From positions 1-57,646 of the forward strand of contig CALWHM010000009.1 in the NCBI GenBank assembly GCA_944380395.1: a DNA stretch of 57,646 bases. The letters run 5' to 3'. How positions within the stretch are numbered: the first letter of the stretch is position 1; each line of letters opens with the position of its first letter. The position numbers and the translations under genes were made by a program. The stretch comes from an uncultured Clostridia bacterium. Its GTDB lineage: Bacteria; Bacillota; Clostridia; Christensenellales; UBA3700. The notes below the pieces were generated by a model. It had not been told where the DNA came from. It did not search any database and worked only from the letters and a program-made list of their open reading frames with translations. Shown piece after piece: positions 50,614 to 57,646 of the stretch.

Positions 50614-51144
50614 TTGCTAAACGAGACCAAAGCCTTTTCATTATTCAAAAAAGCCTCGGCGCAAAATAATGCGGACGGACAATTTTTCACCGGACTTTGT
50701 TATCGTGACGAGGTTGGCGTGCAGCAAAGCCTCAAAAAAGCTGCCATTTTATTTGAAAAAGCCGCAAAGCATGGCTTTTGCACGGCGCAGTGCAATTTGG
50801 GCAACTGCTATCGAACAGGCAGAGGCGTAATGCAAGACGAAAAGAAATCAACGCGGCTTTACCGTCTGGCAGCGAACGACGGGTATATTCCTGCTATACA
50901 TAATCTCGGGAACTGCTATTATTACGGAGTCGGCGTCAGAAAAAACTATAAAAAAGCGGCGAAGCTGTTCCTCTCCTGCGCTGAAGCCGACAGCGACTCC
51001 TGTTTTATGGCAGGAGAATGTTATGAATACGGCAGAGGCGTAACAAAAAACCTTTGCAAAGCAATAGAATGCTATACTGTTGCAGTCAAACACGGACATG
51101 AGGAAGCCAAAGAAGCGCTAACCCGATTGGCAAGTCTGCGATAA
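50614..51144 (+). pseudogene. Sel1-repeat fragment (possible decayed or short paralogue)
   Basis: This is an open frame of 176 aa with four to five Sel1 repeats (FSLFKKASAQNNADGQFFTG, then CNLGNCYRTGRGV and AGECYEYGRGVTKNL). It begins mid-repeat at a TTG with only AAGG upstream, 176 bp after the large Sel1 gene. The intervening segment has no Sel1 sequence. It looks like a 5'-truncated copy left after recombination between Sel1 genes; a short functional gene starting at TTG remains possible. A terminator-like hairpin follows at 51156. Confidence 0.55.
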
Positions 51145-51155
51145 TATTTTGCAAG

Positions 51156-51180
51156 CAGAAAACTTCTAATAGTTTTTCTG
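51156..51180 (+). terminator. Terminator-like hairpin after the Sel1 fragment
   Basis: CAGAAAAC-TTCTAATA-GTTTTTCTG lies 12 bp after the stop. It has a weak A/T-rich stem with a built-in T-run. Confidence 0.5.
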
Positions 51181-51284
51181 TTCTGCACCGATTATCCTTG
51201 AAGATATGTTATAATATAATAGTAAAGCGGCTTTACGCCTGCAATGCGAAATAATATAAGTAATCCAATCCTACAGGAGATATT

Positions 51285-51833
51285 ATGAATAGAATACACA
51301 ATGCAATAATCTATGCGGCAAAAAAGCATGAAGGGCAGGTAAGAAAGGGAACAGATATCCCCTACATAGTTCATCCCATGGAAGTAATGCAGATTCTTAC
51401 GGCAGCGGGCTGCGAAGAAGATGTTGTAGTTGCGGGCATTTTACACGACACGGTGGAAGATACCGATGCCACGATTGAGGAAATAAGCGCCCTGTTCGGT
51501 GAGAGAATTGCGCACCTTGTAGCAAACGAAAGCGAGGATAAGTCAAAGACCTGGCGCGAACGCAAAAGCGCAACGATAGAGCATTTGAAAAACTGTTCGG
51601 ACGAAGAGGCTCTCTGCGCCCTCGCAGATAAACTTTCCAATGCGCGCAGTATTCTTGCAGACTATGTGCTTGTCGGCGAAAAGCTGTGGGAGCGCTTCAA
51701 CAAAGACAAGTTTTCTCTGCTGTGGTATTACTCACAGATACGCGACGCCGCAAAAAGATTCTCCGCAATTTCAATCTGGCAGGAATACAGTGCCTGTGTG
51801 GAAGAAATGCGCAGAATAATCGAAGGATACTAA
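51285..51833 (+). CDS. HD-domain protein, small alarmone hydrolase-like
   Basis: This 182-aa protein has the HD fold of the (p)ppGpp hydrolase branch (MESH1/SpoT-N type). It begins with AAKKHEGQVRKGTDIPYIVHP, then VVAGILHDTVEDTDATIEEI (the HD pair) and ERKSATIEHL, and ends with CALADKLSNARSI (the second-site Asp). No synthetase, TGS or ACT domain is present, so it would only degrade alarmones or related nucleotides. The start has ACAGGAG in front. It stands alone. The specific substrate is inferred. Confidence 0.8.
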   Translation: MNRIHNAIIYAAKKHEGQVRKGTDIPYIVHPMEVMQILTAAGCEEDVVVAGILHDTVEDTDATIEEISALFGERIAHLVANESEDKSKTWRERKSATIEHLKNCSDEEALCALADKLSNARSILADYVLVGEKLWERFNKDKFSLLWYYSQIRDAAKRFSAISIWQEYSACVEEMRRIIEGY

Positions 51834-52035
51834 AATAATGCGATTCTTTTGTCAATAATTTTCGGTAAACTTTCTACGGCTTTTCCTTATTTGCACCGAA
51901 TTTTTGCTTTTTGTCCTCCGATACTATTATATAACGGTCTGTCCGCTGTCTGTCGGCGTAAAACGCATTTTCGATCGACCGGTTGGTCGGTTCGCTCTTG
52001 TTTGTCCGCAGGCGCGGGGCGCCGCTTTTCGTCTT

Positions 52036-53529
52036 TTAACCTACGCTTTTTATATCTCCCGTCTGCACGGTGTGGGCGGAGGTAGTGGAAGACGTGCCGC
52101 CGCGCGTATAGGTCACGGTGACGCTGTCGCCGACTTTTGCGGCATAGGTGGCGTACGCTATCATATAGCTGCGCTCTATGTCAAAAGATATTTTTTCGCC
52201 GCCTCTTGTAATGGTGATATTGGTTATCTTGTCGCCTGCCTGCAAGCCGAGAGTTTGTATTATGCCGCCGTCCGTCACTTCGTGCACGGTCGTGTCGGCG
52301 GTTATCTTGCCGCTGCCGGAAGTTTCGTCATAGACGTAGCGGGAGTTTTCCTCCGTCACGGTTACCCCCAAGGTGAGGGCGTTGAGTCCGCCTGTCGAGT
52401 CGTTCCCGTCGCAAGCGTAATAGTATATGTTGTCGGCAACCGCCTTTACCGTATCCACGGGAATGGCGTAATTTATGCCCTGTTCTTCCTCTCCGTTGCC
52501 CGCGTGAGGCACCCCTATGAGCTGCCCGTACACGTTAAAGCAGCCTCCGCCCGAATTTCCGCCGTACATCGCCGCGTCCACGCGCATAGAGCGGTGCGTG
52601 GTGGTCTGCGAACTTATTTGCAGATTTATGTTTTCGCTGTGCACGCTGACTATGCCTTCCGTAACGCTTATGCCGTCGCCGCCCGTGTTACCTATCACTA
52701 TGGCGGTATCTCCCACATCGTAACTTTCGGCAAAGGCGACTTCACGAACATCGGGATTTATTGCCTGCACGTCTTGTGTTTTGGCTTTTATAAGAGCAAG
52801 ATCGTTTTGTTCCGAGCCGCCCGCGTATTCGCATTCTATGGCGTAACTGCCGTAATCGTAAGAAGTGTAGCCGTTCTGCTCGCCGCTGCTTGCGGGAGCG
52901 CCTTCACTTCCGTAAAGATACAATATTATGCGGCGCGCGATATGTTTGTCCTTCGCTCCGGAAAGGGAATAGGTGAGATTGTCGTCATTGGCGTTTTGGC
53001 TGTATACCACATGATAGTTGGTGATAAACCAAGTGTAATCGCCGTCTATCTTATACACGACCGCGGAACCCGTGTAAACCGCCGCTTTATCAATAGCTTG
53101 AATTCCACCAAACCCTATGCTCGTCTGCGTTTCGTAGAACTCCGTATAGACCGCCGCCGCGGAGCGCAGCACGGAAGAGATGACTTGAGAGTTGTCCTCG
53201 CCTACGTTCACGTCCACGAACTTGTCCACGAACTCTTCGTAAGTCAGGTCGTTATCGCCCGTTGCCAGCTTGTACTGTTCGTATATGTCCGTTGCGGATA
53301 CGCTCGTGCCGTTTGCGCCGTTTGCGCCGTCTTCACCGTTGGTAACTTCAAAAGTAAAGGTGCTGCCGTCCGTATATGTAACGGTGTAGGTGTCCACGTT
53401 TCCGGATGAAGAGGTCTTTTCTATTCCGACTATCCCCACGCCGTCGTTGGTGCATGCGGCTAAAACGCCCGTTGCCACCGCGCATATCACGATGACCGCA
53501 ATTATTGCAAAAAGTTTGTTCTTTCTCAT
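52036..53529 (-). CDS. Trypsin-like (HtrA/Deg) serine protease lipoprotein with PDZ-like tail
   Basis: This 497-aa surface protein has a lipoprotein signal peptide (IIAVIVICAVATGVLAAC, lipobox Cys near 26). A short beta-rich domain and a Gly-Ala-Asn segment (NGEDGANGANGTS) precede the protease. The catalytic triad is visible as His in FITNYHVV, Asp in SEQNDLALIKA and Ser in MYGGNSGGGCF. A PDZ-type domain follows (IIQTLGLQAGDKITNITI). It is probably involved in extracytoplasmic quality control. Its promoter is on the minus strand (TTGAAT-N17-TATTAT, 53612-53584). It is divergent from mnmG. Confidence 0.9.
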   Translation of the reverse strand: MRKNKLFAIIAVIVICAVATGVLAACTNDGVGIVGIEKTSSSGNVDTYTVTYTDGSTFTFEVTNGEDGANGANGTSVSATDIYEQYKLATGDNDLTYEEFVDKFVDVNVGEDNSQVISSVLRSAAAVYTEFYETQTSIGFGGIQAIDKAAVYTGSAVVYKIDGDYTWFITNYHVVYSQNANDDNLTYSLSGAKDKHIARRIILYLYGSEGAPASSGEQNGYTSYDYGSYAIECEYAGGSEQNDLALIKAKTQDVQAINPDVREVAFAESYDVGDTAIVIGNTGGDGISVTEGIVSVHSENINLQISSQTTTHRSMRVDAAMYGGNSGGGCFNVYGQLIGVPHAGNGEEEQGINYAIPVDTVKAVADNIYYYACDGNDSTGGLNALTLGVTVTEENSRYVYDETSGSGKITADTTVHEVTDGGIIQTLGLQAGDKITNITITRGGEKISFDIERSYMIAYATYAAKVGDSVTVTYTRGGTSSTTSAHTVQTGDIKSVG

Positions 53530-53583
53530 TTTTATCCCCTGTCCGCGTCGGCTCAGAGCCTTTTTTACGGATATCGCATTTAT

Positions 53584-53612
53584 ATAATAACAGACATATC
53601 GCCCTTATTCAA
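53584..53612 (-). promoter_or_regulatory. Promoter of the HtrA-like gene
   Basis: TTGAAT (53612-53607), 17 bp, TATTAT (53589-53584), with an untranslated leader of about 50 bp containing GAGG-type RBS AGGGG. Confidence 0.6.
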
Positions 53613-53682
53613 TAGGCATTTCATTCTTTTTACAAACTTAACGTCTTTTTTGCACACTCCGTTGTTTCCGCGCCGCATATGC

Positions 53683-53712
53683 TTGCGGTAAAATTCGTTA
53701 AAATGATATAAT
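53683..53712 (+). promoter_or_regulatory. mnmG: mnmG promoter, predicting a leaderless mRNA
   Basis: TTGCGG (53683-53688), 18 bp, TATAAT (53707-53712), with the ATG of mnmG at 53720, seven bases later. No Shine-Dalgarno fits between them. Confidence 0.65.
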
Positions 53713-53719
53713 ATCTATT

Positions 53720-55570
53720 ATGGAAAAGCGTTACGATGCGATAGTTATAGGCGGAGGTCATGCGGGCGTGGAAGCGGCGCTTGCTTTGGCGCGCACTTCT
53801 TTGCGCACGCTGATGATGACCCTCACCCCGGACGCCATTGCTTATATGGCGTGCAATCCCGCCATAGGCGGCACCGCCAAGGGGCACCTCGTACGCGAAA
53901 TAGACGCTTTGGGCGGGCAGATGGGTATCAATGCGGACGCAACTTATCTGCAAATGCGCATGCTCAACCGCGGCAAGGGCGAAGCGGTGCATTCTCTGCG
54001 CGCTCAGTCGGACAAGATAAAGTATCATCTCACAATGAAGCGCACGCTGGAAGAGCAGGAGAACTTGGACATTTTGCAGGCGGAAGCGGCTCAAATTCTC
54101 ACAAAAGGCGGCGCGGCGTGCGGCGTAAAGACGGCTTTGGGCGACACGTATTACGCAAACGCCGTGGTGGTAGCCACGGGCGTATATCTCAATTCGGACA
54201 TAATAACGGGCGATTGGAGCAAAGAGAGCGGACCTTCCGGTTTTGCAAGCGCCACTCTTCTCACTCAAAGTCTGATGGATCTGGGGCTGGACGTGCGCCG
54301 CTTTAAGACGGGCACTCCGGCAAGGCTGGACGGGCGGACGATAGACTATTCCGTAATGCAGGCGCAGGAAGGGGAGGACGTTTATCCCTTCTCGTTTATG
54401 ACGGAGGGAAAGGCGGTAAACAGCGCCAAATGCTATCTCACATATACCACGCAAGCCACCAAGGACGTGATAATGGCCAATATTGACCGTTCTCCTCTTT
54501 ACAACGGCACGATAAAGAGCACGGGTCCGCGCTACTGCCCGTCCATAGAAGATAAGGTGATGCGCTTTGCCGACAAGGAGCGGCACCAGATATTCATAGA
54601 GCCGGAGAGCGCCTTTACCCACGAAGTGTACGCGCAGGGAATGTCTTCTTCTCTTCCGTTCGATGTGCAGGAAGCGATGTATCATACGGTGGTGGGGCTG
54701 GAAAAAGCGCGGATAGTGCGCTATGCGTACGCGATAGAATACGACTGCATAGACAGCACGCGCCTGCTGCCCACCCTGCAAGTGAAGGGGATAGAAGGAC
54801 TTTATACGGCAGGGCAGATAAACGGCAGTTCCGGATATGAAGAAGCCGCCGCGCAGGGACTTATGGCGGGCATAAACGCTTCCCTGAAACTGAGGGGCAA
54901 AGATCCGCTTGTTTTGCGGCGCGACGAAGCTTATATAGGGGTATTGATAGACGACCTTGTCACCAAGGGCACGAACGAACCTTACCGAATGATGACCGCG
55001 CGCGCGGAACACCGGCTGCACTTACGGCAGGAAAACGCGGATATGCGCCTTACCCCCAAGGGCATAGAAGCGGGGCTTGTGAGCGCAGAGCGCAGGGAAA
55101 AGTTCGAACGCAAGCGGGAGCAGGCGGAAAGTTTTGCGCCGCTTTTGAAAAAGTATCCGTCCAAAGCCCTGTCTGACGCGTTTTTGGCGGAGCTGGGGGA
55201 AGAGGGCAGCGGCTCTTATTCTTACGAACAGCTCTTCAAGCGCACGGGCGCAAACGCGGAAAACGTAAGCGCGGCTTTCCCCGAATGGAGCGGCTGCGAT
55301 CCGCGCGTGCTGGGAGAACTTATCACCTCTTGCAGATATGCGGGATATTTGGAAAAGCAAAAAGCCGCGATAGAGCGCGAAAAGAAGATGGAGGACAGGC
55401 TTATTCCTCCCGATATAGACTACCTGAATATGCACGGGCTAAGGCTGGAAGCCCGCCAAAAACTGGACAAGATCCGCCCCCTCAACCTGGGGCAGGCGGC
55501 GCGCATTTCGGGCGTTTCGCCCGCGGACATAACCGTGCTGATGGTGCGGCTTTCGGGGAGGGGAGAGTGA
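53720..55570 (+). CDS. mnmG: tRNA uridine-5-carboxymethylaminomethyl modification enzyme MnmG (GidA)
   Basis: This 616-aa FAD enzyme, together with MnmE, modifies U34 of certain tRNAs. The N-terminal FAD loop is VIGGGHAGVEAALALAR. Conserved blocks follow: NPAIGGTAKGHLVREIDALGG, RAQSDKIKYHL, FKTGTPARLDGRTIDY and YDCIDSTRLLP, then GLYTAGQINGSSGYEEAAAQG and LVTKGTNEPYRMMTARAEHRL. The C-terminal helical domain ends LNLGQAARISGVSPADI, for MnmE and tRNA contact. mnmE is not in the window. It overlaps rsmG by one base (TGATG). Confidence 0.97.
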   Translation: MEKRYDAIVIGGGHAGVEAALALARTSLRTLMMTLTPDAIAYMACNPAIGGTAKGHLVREIDALGGQMGINADATYLQMRMLNRGKGEAVHSLRAQSDKIKYHLTMKRTLEEQENLDILQAEAAQILTKGGAACGVKTALGDTYYANAVVVATGVYLNSDIITGDWSKESGPSGFASATLLTQSLMDLGLDVRRFKTGTPARLDGRTIDYSVMQAQEGEDVYPFSFMTEGKAVNSAKCYLTYTTQATKDVIMANIDRSPLYNGTIKSTGPRYCPSIEDKVMRFADKERHQIFIEPESAFTHEVYAQGMSSSLPFDVQEAMYHTVVGLEKARIVRYAYAIEYDCIDSTRLLPTLQVKGIEGLYTAGQINGSSGYEEAAAQGLMAGINASLKLRGKDPLVLRRDEAYIGVLIDDLVTKGTNEPYRMMTARAEHRLHLRQENADMRLTPKGIEAGLVSAERREKFERKREQAESFAPLLKKYPSKALSDAFLAELGEEGSGSYSYEQLFKRTGANAENVSAAFPEWSGCDPRVLGELITSCRYAGYLEKQKAAIEREKKMEDRLIPPDIDYLNMHGLRLEARQKLDKIRPLNLGQAARISGVSPADITVLMVRLSGRGE

Positions 55571-56238
55571 TGTACGACTGCCTTCAATTGCTCGACTTTG
55601 CCGCGCGCAATTCAAAGCTTGATGAGTTTGCGAAGTTTTTGAAGAGCGAAAACGCAAAATACAACCTCACCGCGATAACGGAAGAAGCGGAGATAGTTTC
55701 CAAACATTTTTACGACAGCCTTGTGGGCGAACGCTTTTTGGAAGAGGGCGCAAACGTGTGCGATATAGGCAGCGGCGCCGGCTTTCCGCTCATACCGCTC
55801 GCCCTGCTGCGCGGGGACTGCTCCTTCACGGGCGTGGACTCCACGCAGAAAAAAGTGAATTTCATAAACGCCGCCTGTGCCAAGCTGGACATAAAAAACT
55901 GTTACGCCGTGCATGCGCGCGCGGAGGACATAGCGAAAGAGAGCTTCACCGCCGTAACTTCCCGCGCCGTCGCCGCGCTGAACACGCTGGCGGAATATTG
56001 CCTGCCCGTCCTGAAAGTCGGCGGCGTTCTCATCGCCTATAAGGGCAGCAACGCGGAAGAAGAAGTGCGCGCGGCGGCAAAAGCGCTGCAAATTTTGGGC
56101 GGAAAGACGGAAGAGATATTCCGTTACTGCCTGCCCACGGGAGAAGAACGCGCGCTTGTCAGGATAAGAAAGGTTTCTCCCACGCCCGCAAAGTATCCGC
56201 GCCCCGGCAACAAGCCGCGCATAAAACCCATAAGTTAG
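55570..56238 (+). CDS. rsmG: 16S rRNA m7G527 methyltransferase RsmG (GidB)
   Basis: This 222-aa SAM-dependent enzyme methylates G527 of 16S rRNA. The N-terminal helix region has YNLTAITEEAEIVSKHFYDSL, the SAM loop is VCDIGSGAGFPLIPLALL, and FTGVDSTQKKVNFI and VTSRAVAALNTLAEY follow. The ATG at 55570 is coupled to the mnmG stop, with GGGGAG in front. recF begins two bases after its stop. Confidence 0.95.
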   Translation: MYDCLQLLDFAARNSKLDEFAKFLKSENAKYNLTAITEEAEIVSKHFYDSLVGERFLEEGANVCDIGSGAGFPLIPLALLRGDCSFTGVDSTQKKVNFINAACAKLDIKNCYAVHARAEDIAKESFTAVTSRAVAALNTLAEYCLPVLKVGGVLIAYKGSNAEEEVRAAAKALQILGGKTEEIFRYCLPTGEERALVRIRKVSPTPAKYPRPGNKPRIKPIS

Positions 56239-56239
56239 T

Positions 56240-57307
56240 ATGTTCGTTACGCAGGTAAAGCTGAATAATTTCCGCAACTACGCGGACAAGGTCTTTGAGT
56301 TTTCCAAAGGGCTTAATGTGATAGTGGGTCCCAACGCCACGGGAAAGACCAATCTTTTGGAAAGCGTGTATATGTGCGGCTTGGGCACTTCTCCGCGCGT
56401 GACACGCGACAAGGACGTGATAAAGTGGGGAGAAAAGGGCGCTTTTATCCACTTGGAACTGCAAACGCGCTTCCGCAAGCACACGGTGGATATGTTCATA
56501 GACTGCAAAGAAAAAAAGCGCGTGGCGATAGACGGCATTCCCATAACCCGCCTTGCCCAATTGATAGGCACCCTAGGAATAGTGTTTTTCTCACCGGACG
56601 AGTTGAAGCTGGTAAAGGACGCGCCCGTGGAGCGCAGGCGTTTTATGGACGTTTCCCTCTCTCAGCAATCTTCCAAATATCTGTTCGCACTCTCGCGCTA
56701 CAACGCGGTGCTGCTGCGCCGCAACAAATTGCTTAAAACTTTGTCCCCGGGGGAGGATTTGAAAAACTCCTTGCAGGTGTGGGATATTCAGTTGGCGGAA
56801 GAGGGCGCGCGCGTTATAAAGGCAAGATACGCGTTTGCAAGAGAGCTGAAAAAGTTCGCCGCGCAAAAGCACGTTGTGCTAAGCGGGGGCAGGGAAACGC
56901 TCTCTTTGGAATATGAAAGCGATGTTGCGGACGGGGACGAAAAGCTCATTGCAGAGGCGCTTTCCCAAAAGCTGTTTATGAGTTACGATAAGGACTGTTC
57001 CTTGCAATACACCACGGTGGGACCGCACAAGGACGACATTAAGATATCTTTGGACGGCATAGACGTGCGCAAATTCGGCTCTCAGGGGCAGCAGCGCACG
57101 GCGGCGCTTTCGCTCAAACTTGCGGAGATCTCCTTGTTCAAAGACAATATGGGGGAAGAGCCCGTCCTTCTTTTGGACGACGTGCTGTCCGAACTCGACG
57201 AAGACAGAAGAAAGACCCTTCTGAAAGAAACTTCAGCCTTTCAAACGATAATAACCTGCACGGAATACACCGAAGGCGTTGAAGCCAACATTATCAAGAT
57301 GAATTAG
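56240..57307 (+). CDS. recF: DNA recombination/repair protein RecF
   Basis: This 355-aa SMC-like ATPase loads RecA at gaps. The N-terminus is VTQVKLNNFRNYADKVFEF, Walker A is VGPNATGKTNLLESVY, and the signature region is TTVGPHKDDIKISLDG followed by SQGQQRTAALSLKLAE. Walker B is PVLLLDDVLSELDEDRRK. It is cotranscribed with mnmG-rsmG and not with dnaA-dnaN, an unusual location. A bidirectional terminator follows. Confidence 0.97.
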   Translation: MFVTQVKLNNFRNYADKVFEFSKGLNVIVGPNATGKTNLLESVYMCGLGTSPRVTRDKDVIKWGEKGAFIHLELQTRFRKHTVDMFIDCKEKKRVAIDGIPITRLAQLIGTLGIVFFSPDELKLVKDAPVERRRFMDVSLSQQSSKYLFALSRYNAVLLRRNKLLKTLSPGEDLKNSLQVWDIQLAEEGARVIKARYAFARELKKFAAQKHVVLSGGRETLSLEYESDVADGDEKLIAEALSQKLFMSYDKDCSLQYTTVGPHKDDIKISLDGIDVRKFGSQGQQRTAALSLKLAEISLFKDNMGEEPVLLLDDVLSELDEDRRKTLLKETSAFQTIITCTEYTEGVEANIIKMN

Positions 57308-57316
57308 TTTTGCATA

Positions 57317-57355
57317 TAAAAAGTCCCCGAGCCGCACTCGGGGACTTCTTTTTTT
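57317..57355. terminator. recF: Bidirectional terminator after recF
   Basis: AAGTCCCCGAG-CCGCA-CTCGGGGACTT with a CTTTTTTT run on the plus strand and an A-run on the left for the minus strand. It separates the converging recF and rubrerythrin genes. Confidence 0.85.
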
Positions 57356-57367
57356 GCGGTTTTGAGC

Positions 57368-57646
57368 TTAATAGTTTTCCTTTCTCAGCTGGAAATAAGC
57401 CCTGGGGTGGGCGCATACGGGGCAGACTTCGGGAGCCTTATTTCCTATATGTATATGTCCGCAGTTGCGGCACTCCCAAATCATATCTCCGTCGCGGGAG
57501 AACACCACTCCGCCTTCTATGTTGGCAAGCAGTTTGCGGTAACGCTCTTCGTGCGTCTTTTCTATCGCCGCCACGCCCTCGAACATTCTGGCGATATTGT
57601 CGAAACCTTCTTCCTTTGCCTCTTTGGCGAAAGTAGCGTACATATC
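57368..57646 (-). CDS. Rubrerythrin (partial, N-terminus outside window)
   Basis: Only the C-terminal 92 or so residues are present. The end of the diiron ferritin-like domain is seen in [20 protein letters not shown] and [15 protein letters not shown], which carry the expected E and ExxH ligands. The rubredoxin-like domain follows as [12 protein letters not shown], then [11 protein letters not shown] (two CxxC pairs). Rubrerythrin reduces peroxide in anaerobes. The gene continues past the right edge, since no RBS or start is required at the internal Met. Confidence 0.95.
   Translation of the reverse strand, partial: DMYATFAKEAKEEGFDNIARMFEGVAAIEKTHEERYRKLLANIEGGVVFSRDGDMIWECRNCGHIHIGNKAPEVCPVCAHPRAYFQLRKENY

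Noticed and set aside
1-57646. CRISPR array, tRNA or rRNA genes
   Set aside because: No regularly spaced 25-40 bp repeats, cloverleaf with GTTC loop (other than in tmRNA) or rRNA signature stretches were seen on either strand.

Overview
The window looks like a chromosomal segment of a spore-forming, low-to-mid GC Clostridia bacterium, probably an uncultured Christensenellales-like lineage. Evidence seen directly: a Spo0A response regulator (43475), a GPR germination protease divergent from rpsT (7826/7425), Gram-positive style RBSs, and the rpmH-rnpA-yidD-yidC-jag block. There are no tRNA or rRNA genes, no CRISPR array, and no phage or conjugation module beyond a lone VirD4-like ATPase.

Layout. 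1-7.2 kb (mostly minus): flavodoxin and DUF3793, a heterodimeric ABC exporter of the siderophore/IrtAB type with a TetR gene, and small orphan genes. Four copies of an 18-bp palindrome (AGTTCG-N6-CGAACT) link the flavodoxin/DUF3793 and ABC promoters. 7.4-8.5 kb: rpsT/gpr. 8.9-15.4 kb: an accessory restriction-modification-like island (XRE regulator, split gamma-class adenine methylase, DUF2971 protein, GIY-YIG/helicase fusion) ending next to the ssrA (tmRNA) gene. 15.9-18.5 kb: an AT-rich RiPP-like locus, in which a radical SAM/SPASM maturase is directly followed by an unannotated 27-codon Cys-rich peptide gene and faces a second radical SAM/SPASM gene. 19.9-23.2 kb: a solo VirD4/TraG-type ATPase with a TPR-like partner. 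23.4-28 kb: dnaA, parB, an acyltransferase-like gene and a ROK kinase. 28-38.5 kb (minus): a candidate small RNA, metallophosphoesterase, CDF transporter, birA, radC, jag, yidC, yidD, rnpA, rpmH, and an ECF sigma / secreted cysteine-peptidase-like / membrane-protein module. 38.9-41 kb: PcrA/UvrD helicase. 41-47 kb: a nearly gene-free stretch holding only a 109-aa gene and spo0A, with a near-perfect parS. 47-51.8 kb: a DtxR-family regulator, a giant Sel1-repeat protein plus a Sel1 fragment, and a small alarmone-hydrolase-like HD protein. 52-57.6 kb: an HtrA-like lipoprotein, mnmG-rsmG-recF, and a partial rubrerythrin.

The usual origin cluster is present but scattered: dnaA lacks dnaN and recF beside it, parB lacks parA, and recF sits behind mnmG-rsmG. 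Gene polarity diverges near 38.5-38.9 kb, and the parS-like sites lie just beyond it, so the origin may be there, but no DnaA-box cluster could be seen.

The items most worth following up are the RiPP locus (15977-18499), the restriction-like island (8916-15389), the palindrome regulon, a set of apparently leaderless promoters (dnaA, mnmG, the XRE gene and the 109-aa gene), and the 41-47 kb gene desert. All coordinates come from reading the sequence by eye; no database searches were run.
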